Source of the DNA: Fallopia convolvulus | Taxonomy: Eukaryota > Streptophyta > Magnoliopsida > Caryophyllales > Polygonaceae | Assembly (NCBI GenBank): GCA_964016875.1 | Contig: OZ024720.1 | Span: 41,011,106 to 41,075,105 of the forward strand | Direction of reading: 5' to 3' | Length of the DNA: 64,000 nucleotides | In this document: positions 44,303 to 54,533 of the stretch, piece by piece | Position numbering within the stretch: position 1 is the stretch's first letter | Layout: every line of letters starts with the position of its first letter | Position numbers and translations under genes: made by a program | The notes under the pieces: model-generated | The model's database searches: none | Told to the model about the DNA's origin: nothing | Seen by the model: the letters and a program-made list of their open reading frames with translations, nothing else

Positions 44303-47300
44303 TTGCCCAGGACCGAGATTTACAACATCGGGCCCGACATGGTGCCCAAGTCGGTCCAACCAGAAAGTGTTGCAAGAGAAGTGGGGAAGTCCAAAGAAGT
44401 TGATCCAAGCAAGATTCAAGGTGCAACAATTCTTCCATATCCCTCGAAGAAGCCGAAAGATGTTGTTGAGAACAAGTTCAAGAGGTTTCTCAAACTCTTG
44501 CAAGGCTTGAACATCTCTATCCCGTTCACCGATGCATTGAGTGAGATGCCATCTTATGCCAAGTTTTTAAAGGAGATTTTGAGCAAGAAGAGGTCCATAG
44601 TGGAAATGCAAGATGAGGTCAAGACCTTGGAGTTACCACAAAAGCTAGGAGATCCCGGTCGCTTTGCTATAACCATTGGTGTGGGGTCTCAAAATTTCCA
44701 AGCCTTGTATGATCTTGGAGCAAGCACGAGCATCATTCCTTACACCATATGGAAATCCACATCTATGGGTCTCATAGCTCCGGTCAACATGAGGTTAACG
44801 ATAGCGGATGGGTCGTCCATCGAGCCAATTGGTATCGTCGAGGATTATCCCGTTTGCATTGAAGGCCACTATGTCCCAATCGACTTTGTTGTGGTGGACA
44901 TGATAGAAGTGCCGGGTGAACCAATCATACTAGGGAGACCTTTCCTTGCTACGGTTGGGGCAATCATTGATGTAAAGAAGGGCCACTTGTCTCTTGACAT
45001 TGGAGGAAGAGAAATTGAGTTTTTCTTTAGGCCAACTTCAAAAGGGACCGTACATAAGGAAGATAAGATGATCCAAGTTCCTCTTGGATTGCAATGGGAA
45101 GCCATTTCTAAGAAGTCAAGGCCAAGGGAGCTTAGGTTGAAAGCCACCCCACCACCTAGAGAAATTGAGATAGAGCGCCAAGGTCTAGCCCTCAATATGA
45201 TTGAGCATGAGCAATTGGAGGAAAGGATATCTTATTTGGAGGTGTTCAAGGCCGAGAAAGAAGAAGTTCAAGCACCACCGGAACCATCTCAAGAACTCAA
45301 GGAGCTTCCAAAAGATTTGAGGTAAGCATTTCTTGGTCCCAACTCTTCTTTACCTGTAATCATAAATGCCAACTTGAATGATGATGAGGAGTCTAAGTTG
45401 TTGGAGGTTCTAAGAAAACATAGAGGAGCTTTAGGGTATTCACTAGAGGAACTAAAGGGAATCTCTCCCTCAATTTGCATGCATAGGATTTATATGGAGG
45501 ATAACCATAAACCCACTATTGAACCCCAAAGAAGATTAAATCCTAACATGAAAGAAGTGGTAAAGAGTGAAATACTTAGGATGTTGGATGCGGGAATTAT
45601 CTTCCCAATTTCCGATAGCAAGTATGTGAGTCCCATGCATGTAGTTCCTAAGAAAGGAGGTATCACCTTTGTGCAAAATGAAAAGGGAGAAATGATACCT
45701 ATGAGAACCACAACAAAATGGCGTATGTGTATTGATTACCGTAAGCTTAATAGTGGCACTCGCAAAGACCATTTTCCTCTTCCTTTCATAGACCAAGTCC
45801 TAGAAAGATTAGCACAACATGAATATTTTTGCTACCTTGACGGGTATAGCGGGTTTTTGCAAATCCCTATTCATCCTGATGATCAAGAGAAGACGACATT
45901 CACATGTCCTTATGGGACTTTTGCCTATAGACGCATGCCTTTTGGTTTATGTAATGCGCCGGCAACATTTCAAAGATGCATGATGTCCATCTTCTCCGAT
46001 ATGGTTGAGGATATAGTAGAAGTGTTTATGGATGATTTCTCCGTCTACGGTTCCTCATTTGATGTTTGCTTAGCTAACTTAGACAAGGTTTTGACTAGAT
46101 GTGAGGAGACTAGCTTGGTGCTTAATTGGGAAAAATGCCACTTTATGGTGAAGGAGGGCATAGTACTAGGACACCTAGTTTCTAGTAGGAGGATAGAGGT
46201 AGATAAAGCTAAAGTTGAAATAATTGAAAAACTACCTCCTCCCTCTTGTGTTCGTGATGTTAGGAGTTTCTTAGGTCATGCAGGATTTTATAGACGGTTC
46301 ATCAAGGATTTTTCTAAAATTGCAAAACCATTGTCTAACCTCTTGATGAAGGATGTGCCCTTTGTATTTTCCGAGGATTGCATGAGTTCTTTTTGTAGGT
46401 TGAGAGATGCCTTGATCTCGGCTCCAATAATGGCGGCACCCGATTGGAATCTTCCATTCGAGGTGATGTGTGATGCTAGTGATTTCGCCGTAAGGGCCGT
46501 CCTTGGGCAAAGGAAGGATGGAAAGTTGCATGCCATCTACTACGCAAGCAAAACTTTGGATGAAACTCAGTGCAATTACACAACAACGGAGAAAGAGTTT
46601 CTTGCGATAGTGTTTGCATTTGAGAAATTCCGTTCATATCTTGTGGGATCAAAGGTGGTAGTTTTCACGGACCATGCGGCAATCAAATACCTCATGAAGA
46701 AGAAAGATGCAAAGCCGAGGCTTCTAAGGTGGATGCTCCTTCTCCAAGAGTTTGACCATGAGATCAAGGACAAAACCGGTGCGGAAAATGTGGTAGCGGA
46801 TCATCTATCCCGTTTGCCCATCGAGTACATGTTGGAGATGGAGGATGGTTTGACTATAGATGATTCAAGAGCAGATGAAGTTCTCATGAGCGGAAAGGAG
46901 GAAAGGAAAGGTGGATCGACGAACCGAGTAAGTCGGGCCCGAGGTTCAGAACATCGGACCGAAGGCAAGGCAAGTACGAGTGAGTCGGGACCGAGGACTT
47001 CAACATCGGGCCCGAGTGACCTGTGTGTCTGCGAAGCTGGACCGGCGTCCAACCATGTCGGGCTCGGTACACTTCAATGTCGGTCCGTGGAAGAAAGTAA
47101 GTTTCCTAGCTCGATTTCCATTCCTTCTCGTTTTCAATTGATTGATTCTTTCTCTCCCACTGGCCTTCTTTCTATTAGTGCCGTAAGACGAGGGGTTTCC
47201 CCTTGGTTTGCGGATTTTGCTAACTTTGCCGTAGGGGGAGTGATCCCACCAAATTTGTCTTATCAAGCTAGGAAGAAATTCTTACATGATGCTAGACAAT

Positions 47301-47410
47301 ATTTTTGGGATGATCCATATCTCTACAAGGAAGGGCGTGATCAAATCTATAGACGGTGTGTGTCAAGTGAAGAGGTTGAGAGCATAACTGACCATTGCCA
47401 CTCCTTGCCT
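44303..47410 (+). pseudogene. Athila protease-RT-RNase H, one nonsense codon
   Basis: One reading frame interrupted by a single TAA (45323-45325) where relatives have a Tyr codon. Protease: Asp-Leu-Gly-Ala-Ser (Asp at 44711), the form normal in Athila. RT: Tyr-Leu-Asp-Gly (near 45833), the Pro-Phe-Gly-Leu-Cys-Asn-Ala-Pro block (near 45940), and the catalytic Phe-Met-Asp-Asp at 46025-46036. RNase H: Asp (near 46469), Glu (near 46590), Asp (near 46670), then the Ala-Asp-His-Leu-Ser-Arg end. The stretch 46916-47095 is a linker filled with TCGG/CCGA palindromes. After about 47410 homology moves to another frame. The frame has no ATG at 44303; it is expected to be made as a fusion with gag. Confidence 0.9.
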
Positions 47411-48492
47411 ACGGGGGTCACTCTAAGAGTTCCAAAACCACCTCAAAAATTCTTCAATGTGGTTATTATTGGCCAACCATGTTCAAGGATGTGCATGATT
47501 ATGTGAGGAAGTGTGAGGAGTGCCAAAGAGAGGGGAACCTATCAAGGAGGAATGAGACTCCTCAAACTAGCATTCTAGAAGTTGAGTTATTTGATGTATG
47601 GGGTATTGACTTCATGAGACCATTTCCCACATCGGGGCCTTACAAGTACATCTTGGTAGTCGTGGACTATGTCTCAAAATGGGTGGAGGCCATACCAACA
47701 AGAACCAATGATGCTAAGGTGGTGATGAAGTTTTTGAAAAGCAACATTTTTGCAAGGTTTGGTGTGCCTAGGGTTCTCATAAGTGATGGCGGACCTCATT
47801 TCATTGAGAGGTGCTTTGAGAATGTGTTGATCAAGTATGGGGTGTCTCATCGAGTTGCTACTCCTTATCATCCTCAAACAAGCGGGCAAGTCGAGGTGTC
47901 AAACCGTCAAATCAAGGCTATCTTGGAGAAGACCGTATCTCGATCAAGGAATGATTGGGCCTTTAAGCTCGATGATGCACTTTGGGCTTATAGAACCGCC
48001 TTCAAGACACCTTTGGGAACTACACCCTTCAATCTAGTTTATGGCAAGGCATGTCATCTTCCGGTAGAGCTTGAGCACAAGGCGAAATGGGCACTCAAAG
48101 AGATGAATTGGGATATCAACTTGGCCGGTGAGAAAAGGTTTCTAGAACTTCATGAGTTGGGGGAATTGAGGTTGAAAGCCTATGAGAACTCCAAGCTATA
48201 CAAGGAGAAGACCAAGAAGTGGCATGATAGGAAGTTAATTCCAAAGACCTATCAAACCGGTGACAAGGTTCTCCTTTTCAATTCAAGGCTTAAACTTTTC
48301 CCCGGGAAGTTAAGGACTAGGTGGAGCGGACCATTTGTGGTCCACCGTATCTATGCTCATGGTGCGGTGGACTTGGTTGATGAACAAGGACATATTTTCA
48401 AAGTGAATGGTCATCGAGTGAAGAAGTTCTATGACAAGGACGGTCCAAACGAAGAAGTTAGAGCCTCATGGGCTCTCGTCCTCGCCGATTGA
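47395..48492 (+). CDS. Athila integrase (frame-shifted from RT)
   Basis: The zinc-binding part begins upstream in the RT frame (His-Cys-His near 47394) and continues in this frame with Tyr-Gly-Gly-His and the Cys-X2-Cys pair near 47509, so one base was lost at about 47405-47412. The catalytic triad is complete: Asp in Gly-Ile-Asp-Phe-Met (near 47605), Asp in Ser-Asp-Gly-Gly (near 47781) and Glu in Gly-Gln-Val-Glu-Val (near 47893). The C-terminal GPF-type block (Trp-Ser-Gly-Pro-Phe-Val-Val near 48325) follows, and the frame ends at TGA 48490-48492. It inserts the DNA copy into the host genome. Apart from the frameshift it appears sound. Confidence 0.88.
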   Translation: MPLLAYGGHSKSSKTTSKILQCGYYWPTMFKDVHDYVRKCEECQREGNLSRRNETPQTSILEVELFDVWGIDFMRPFPTSGPYKYILVVVDYVSKWVEAIPTRTNDAKVVMKFLKSNIFARFGVPRVLISDGGPHFIERCFENVLIKYGVSHRVATPYHPQTSGQVEVSNRQIKAILEKTVSRSRNDWAFKLDDALWAYRTAFKTPLGTTPFNLVYGKACHLPVELEHKAKWALKEMNWDINLAGEKRFLELHELGELRLKAYENSKLYKEKTKKWHDRKLIPKTYQTGDKVLLFNSRLKLFPGKLRTRWSGPFVVHRIYAHGAVDLVDEQGHIFKVNGHRVKKFYDKDGPNEEVRASWALVLAD

Positions 48493-50247
48493 TCCTATAC
48501 ATGCCATTGAAGAATAAGAAATTGTGAGCTCTTCATACTCTTCTCTCTTGCTTTTAAGTTTTGGTTTCCTTGTTTGATGGGGACATCAAAATTTTAAGTA
48601 TGGGGTGGGGGTAAGTATGTTCATGATTTCACTTGCTTATGTTTGTTTGTTATTTTGAGGATATTTGTTTTTTGTTTCTAGTTTGTGTTTGGGATGTTTG
48701 CTTCTTGGTTTGTGGTTTGATGAAAGACATGGATGATTAATTTGGTTTTGAATGGATGAGTCTTTGTTTTTGGTTTTAGAGAAATTTTTGCAAAAATCCA
48801 TAAAAAAAAATTGAAAAATTGTGTTAAAAACAACAAAAAGATTTTGTGTTTTGTAGGTTTTGGACTAGAAATTCCCATCTTAGATTGCCAAAATAAAAGC
48901 TAATGATGATGTGAGCATGTAAATTCCTTTGCATATTTTTGGATAGTTTAGCCTCTAAAATGATGTTGCTTTTGATGTGATCATGATATCTTGCTTGTTT
49001 TATTGAACATGTGAGTTCTAGGATGAGTTCTTATGCAACTAAGTATGAGTGACCCTTGTGAGATTGATTTTTGGCCATTTTAGGGATGCTTGATCATATT
49101 TGCATATCCCTCATTTTTCTTGTGTGATTAGCTCATTCATGCTTAGTAAAACTTGCTATTGCGGTGTTTATCTATTTTCCAAGACCGTCATGAGAATTGT
49201 CCTAGCATGGTCACATTGATTTTGAACTTTATTCTTCTAGTCACATAAATGTTTCATATCCTACCATGAAGATAATCCTTTGTTTGAAGCCCCGTTCTAG
49301 CCTAAGCCTTTGTTTGAAACTCCTCAAAAATATTATTCCTAGCCTTATATGACTTGACCCTTATGGGATTGGACTTTAGAAGAGAGGTTTGGATTGTATT
49401 TGAAGAGTTGAGATTCTCTTGGGTTTAAGGGCAAAGAATGGTGTTATGAATCATGTGGGTAGTGCATCTTTGTTGTACAAAAATGAAAAAAAGAAAGGAA
49501 AGAAAGAAAGAAAATGTTGGAAATGTAAAATGGAATGAAGGCAAAGAGCTTAAGTGAAGAAAAAGGGGTCCGACCGAGTTAGAAGCCACATCGGGCCCGA
49601 TGTCATAAGAAAGTCGGTCCAATGTAGAAAGTGTGGAAAATCCAACAAAAAGCCTAAGAGCAAAGATGAAGTGGAATGTTAAGTGAAATTTTGGGTTGAA
49701 AGGAAAAATGTGTTAAGTCTTTTGGGATGAGTGTGAAATTGATTGTGGAATTTTGGTGAAGTTGGTGAGAGTTTAGGTTGTTCAATCCCCATTGTAAGCA
49801 CCACAAGACCAAATAATTCCCACCTTGAGAAATACCAAAAGCCCCATTACAACCCGGCCGAATGGAACCTCTTTGAGGACCTCCATTGAGCCAAGTTCGA
49901 AATTCTTTGTGTACTTTGCATTAGGCATCTCTAGGTGGAGGAATTGGTGATATTAGCTTCAATAGTAAAGTCCTTACTTGCATGATTTTTGAGCTTGAGT
50001 GTTCATTGCTAAACCCAAAACACATGATGAGTGATACACATTCACATATCCCTAAAGTGAGGCTTAGTTGCATTGACTCGATTCCTTGGAACACTTAATC
50101 ATGTGTGATGATGTAATCTTGCTTGAATATCAATCACTTGTGCTTAAAATGTGTTTTCATACGAGGCTTTACTTGAAGATTATGTTTCGGTCTTGTTTAC
50201 ATTGTTATTGCTTGAGGACAAGCAAGTTTAAGTATGGGGTATTTTGA
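48493..50247 (+). other. Athila 3' non-coding tail with two purine tracts
   Basis: 1.75 kb between integrase and the 3' LTR, where many Athila elements carry an env-like ORF; no such frame is present. The tract AAGTATGGGGTGGGGG (48596-48612) near the start resembles the true PPT AAGTATGGGGTATTTT (50229-50245) at the end, so it could serve as a second plus-strand primer. One cluster of the TCGG/CCGA word is at 49567-49620. Confidence 0.7.
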
Positions 50248-51648
50248 TGTCTCTCTATTTGGTGGTGTTTTCATATGTGATTTTCTTTGTAAATATGTTT
50301 CTTTTTCCCCTTTTCTTGTGCGTTTTGTTCCTTTTTAGCCTAGTTCCCGTATTTCTATGAGATTCGGAGACTACGCACATTTTATGTGTTTTGTAGGTAA
50401 TTTGGCATGAATCGAGGATCGATTTGAAGGAGGGTCGAGACATGGAGAAAAGGCCGAGCTAAAGCGGGAAAGAGAGAAGCAAGCCATGAAGAAGAACAAG
50501 AGAAGCCAACAAAGAAGAAGGTGGAACGAGGTCAGGACCGAGTTGCAACCACGTCGGGCCCGACTTTAAAGTCTCCAACCTCGGACCGAGTTGCACAGTA
50601 ACTCGGGTCCGAGGTCCTCCGTGTCGGTCCGAGTCGGTCACCGAACTACTTGGGCTCCAAGGCACAAATTTGTGGACTTCCACTTTTGCCCCTCATCTAA
50701 TCTATAAAAGGCCCTCTTGTCTTCTAAGAAAGGGTTCCCTCTCATACACACAAAAGGGGGTTCCAAGGGAACCAAGAGGATACTTGGAGAGCAAGGAGGA
50801 AGGAGAGGAGGAGGAAGAGAGAGAATCGGCCAAGAGAGGAAGACTTGATAGGTTTGGTTGGTAGATTTGCTTTGATTTGCTTTGTTCTTGTGGATTTGAA
50901 AACCCTTGATTGGAATTTGTGGATTGCTTTGGATTTGAATGAAACTTTGCTTTGTTTTGAGATTGATTATGATGATTGCTTTCCCTTTTGATTTGATTGC
51001 TTTCTTTGCTTGTCACATGGAGTAGATCTCCTTGATCTTGGGTTATGGGGGAAAACCCTAGCTAGGTTTAGGCTAGAAACCCCAATTCCATAGCCTTGAG
51101 TGTTTGATCTAAGGAACCCACTCTACATAGAGCTAAAATTCCTTGCGAAAGTTGGGAATCAAGGCTTGAGATTGGCAAAGTAGCGAAAGTGAACATGTGT
51201 CAATCTCAAGACCTTGCTTCGAAGGGGATTTCCCCAATGATCGAGGTGTAGAAGTGGTTGGAACGAGGGCGAAAGCACTCGATCCTAGTCCGATCATCAC
51301 TCATTGCTTGAATTGGGGTGGAAAAGCCTTAATCTACTAGGGAAGGAACCCAAAAGCCCAAGATCTACTTTTAAATCCTTGAGTTCGACATCCCCAGATA
51401 CCTCGGGCCCGACTTACACAGTGTCGGTCCCGACTTCCTCTTGTCGCCAACCTCGGGCCCGACGTGACCTCAGTGTCGGTCCCGACTGATTTCTTTGTTT
51501 TCCTTTGTTTTATGCTCTCCTTTCTAGCTTCCTAGTATCTAGGCACATCGATCGAGTAGACTTCCCGAGTGTTCAACACCCACCACGTACTACAACGGGG
51601 TCGGGTTATAAATTGTATCTCTAGACCCTCGCAATCCGAGAGCGATCA
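50248..51648 (+). repeat. 3' LTR of Athila-like element
   Basis: 1401 bp, nearly identical to 41081-42483, with about 18 substitutions or single-base gaps counted by eye. It keeps both palindrome clusters. One full word has changed from GGGCCC to GGGTCC at its centre, which still fits the TCGG-N2-CCGA pattern. Confidence 0.93.
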
Positions 51649-54533
51649 GTTTTCATAGTGGTGAGTAAGAATGTGATTTGTCTTCCATCTTGATCACGTG
51701 GTAAGGCAAGATTACATGTCTTATTCCTATGAGGATGCAGTAAAGGGTGGTGTTGATTTTATCTCCCCATCCTGATCACATGGTGGAATAAGATCACATA
51801 ATTCCTTGGGTTTTAAAGAATAGTTTCTTGTATGATTTGGCAATCATATAAGTTTTGCAATTATAGGAGTTTTGCAAGTGTAGTTGGTTGAGATGAAAAG
51901 ATGCAAGCTTTCTTTTGCATCATAGCAATTTCTATATCTAGTATCTGGTAAAAACTCTTTGGAGTTAGTATATCCTTGGTATCCTATACCATTTAAGGAG
52001 TATGGTCAAACTTCCCAAAACAATTCGATTATAAGTAAAGAAATTTGGTAAATTCTTTACAAATCTATGTTGGTATCTGAAGAGCATGGAGTAACTCCGT
52101 ACTTCTCTAAAAAGTTTGGGATTGTTTTCAGACAACGATTATTGGAATTCTCTAAGCAGTTTGCTAGTAGTTCATCTTGGTTGACGTCACGGCCTAAGAA
52201 AGTCATTGTCTTTTTAGCGGAATTGTCCTTGAAAGTAAGTTGATATGGACTCTTGGAATGGAACCCTTTCTAAGGAATGAAATTGTAGTAATCCTTTCTT
52301 TGGAATAAAGGATGTACTAGTAATTTCTCCATTAGTTGTTATTTGTTTTCAGGTTGTCTTGGAAACTTAAAATCTCTTTGAGATAATATAGTCAAGTGAG
52401 GACTTTAAGCAGAACTCCAATAGGTCTGGAGTTTGGATATGTAAATTAGTATTGATAATCAATCTCAGCCTGATAAGTTGTTGGATATAGAGAGTGGACA
52501 CGTGAGGATATGTTTTTAATCCTAAGAGTTAGTTTGCTCAACAAGTCAGAATGTTAAGTGAAGTCTAACCAGTTCTTTGATGAAAAAGATTGAAAATTGT
52601 CAATGGAGACAATTTTGTTGGAAATTATTGAACTAAAGGTACTATTGTACAATATGTTGGTATAGTAATGCGTAAGAGCGTAGTTTGAAGTAGTTGAGAG
52701 AGATAACTACTTTTGAATGTCAGTATGCCCAAGCTGAGTTTTGATTGAGAAAAGGGTGTAATGGATTGACAACATAGGTTATTATCTTGTCATGTGTTGG
52801 ATAAATCTCATATTCTTGGTTAAAGTAATATTGAGATTTTATCTCAAAAAGGAAATTGAGTAAGGATTTTAAGTAATCCTTGTAAGGAAAATAATTTGAG
52901 AAGGACTGAAGGTTTAGTTTGGATGACAACAAGGTTGTGTGAATATCCTATGATTTATTCAATATTGTTGAGTAGATCAAGGAAAAGTAGTATGGGGAAG
53001 TAATATTGTTTAAGATCAATGGAGAAGATCAAGAAGGTAAGACATCGAGATTTATTATTCAAGATTATGAATTGCTTAGTTTTGAAATTGTTCATGTGTA
53101 TCTGTTGTTAATGAGCTTTGAAAGATGATTTCAAAGGAAGCATATTTATTTGCTTAATTAGTTCATCCTGGAACAAGTAAACGTATAAGGATTTAAGATA
53201 AAACTTTTGATGGATTGACATGAAGCGAAGTGTCACAGAATTCGTTTTGAAATGTTTGGTTTGTTTGGAAGTCCTGATTGAGCATAGAAGACCAGATGAA
53301 ATATTATAGTCTCTTTCTGTTTCATAATGGAAGTGGGAAGATATTACAATGGATTCTTGTCATTATTCGTTCAAGACTTAATGAAAGAAGGATTCAATAT
53401 GGAGGTTGTTAAGAAACTCATCTAGAGTATTCTTTTTAATGCATTTAAGCTGACTTAAAGAGTATAGAAGTTAGTTGAGGTGTTCATATATGAAGTATTT
53501 CATCTTCGTAAAAACTCCAGAGACTATTATCTTTGATTGAGATGGATGGTTCATGCCAAAGTTTTGAAAGGAGTGACATCAAGCTTTGTGGATTGAATTG
53601 AATTTTAGCGTTGGTTTCCTTCATCAAACTGATGAATAATACAAAGAAACAAATTCAAACCCCCGAGGACATGTATTCTGGATTCCACACAAGTTGGGAT
53701 GTTAGCTTGAGTTTGAGTGACTTCACATACAAGAATTGTGATCACACAATAAATCAATGACTCTTTTATGGCTTTGTAAGGCCGGAAGTGTTGGTTGTCA
53801 ATTTGTTGGAATAACAATGCTGACAAGGTTCTTCATGGGCCAGATTTGACCAAGAGAACAACAACTAATATCGCACTAACACATTCAAGGGTGTTAACTG
53901 ATCAAAAGAAACAACAGTCGTGTGTTGTTTTAAAGCGAGAGCATGTTAAGTTCATTGTAAAGAACGACGTTTTTCTTCTAATATCCACCTTGAAAGGCAT
54001 ATTCCGCTGGGGAATGCGAGACAATGTAAATGCTCGCTATGTTGGATCTTTTGAGACACTAGAAAGAACTGGTAAGCTTGTTTATCGGTTGGCATTGCCA
54101 CCTTCAGTTCATTCTATCTATAATGTTTTCCTTGATAGTATACGTTCGATATATCTCATGTACTCAACAATAATGAGATGGATATTCAACCAAATGATCC
54201 CTATGAAGAAGGGCCAGGTTGAATCGTGAATAAGAAAAATACCTTTGATTAGGTTATCTTGGCCTAAAAATGGAAGTGAAGAAAAGACTTGAGAAACTAG
54301 ACGGGAAATGCTGAGTCATTTTCCAAAGTTAATGAACGTTGTAAAAAAGAAGTTTGGTAACTAAGCAATGGTTGATTGTGCTTGGTGTAGAAGTAACAAC
54401 GTTTTTTTAAGGGGGTACTACAAACTTCTGTATAGGTTTGTAGTGGTTGTGTGTATGTGTGTTTATGCTATCCTTCCTTGTGATCCGAGTTCTCCTTGGT
54501 TTCGAGGACGAAACCATTTTTAAGGGGTACTAA
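51649..54533 (+). pseudogene. eroded chromoviral pol (RT end, integrase, C-terminus)
   Basis: Remnants in pol order across many stops and shifts. A possible RT thumb/connection lies at about 52075-52240 (tentative). The integrase zinc finger is at 53161-53295: the His-Pro-Gly block, then Cys-Leu-Val-Cys in the frame with Glu-His-Arg-Arg-Pro. The start of the catalytic core follows at about 53300-53375. The pol C-terminus lies at about 53940-54130 (Gly-X-Phe-Glu-X-Leu-Glu-Arg, then Tyr-Arg-Leu-Ala-Leu-Pro-Pro), typical of Tekay/Del-like chromoviruses. A purine tract just before the 3' LTR (AAGGGGTACTAA) would be its PPT. Confidence 0.78.

Larger units (their letters stand above)
41081..51648 (+). 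mobile_element. Athila-like Ty3/Gypsy retrotransposon, nearly intact, nested
   Basis: 10.6 kb. LTRs 41081-42483 and 50248-51648 begin TGTCTCTC, end GCGATCA, and are about 98-99% identical by eye. PBS TGGCGCCGTTGCCGGGGA (42490-42507) matches tRNA-Asp, the primer of the Athila/Tat group. Gag, protease, RT, RNase H and integrase follow in Gypsy order, then a 1.75-kb non-coding tail with a purine tract (AAGTATGGGG, 50229-50240) before the 3' LTR. The flanks TTTTA and GTTTT do not form a perfect target duplication. Few lesions: one stop, two frame changes. It is much younger than the element that it interrupts. Confidence 0.93.
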
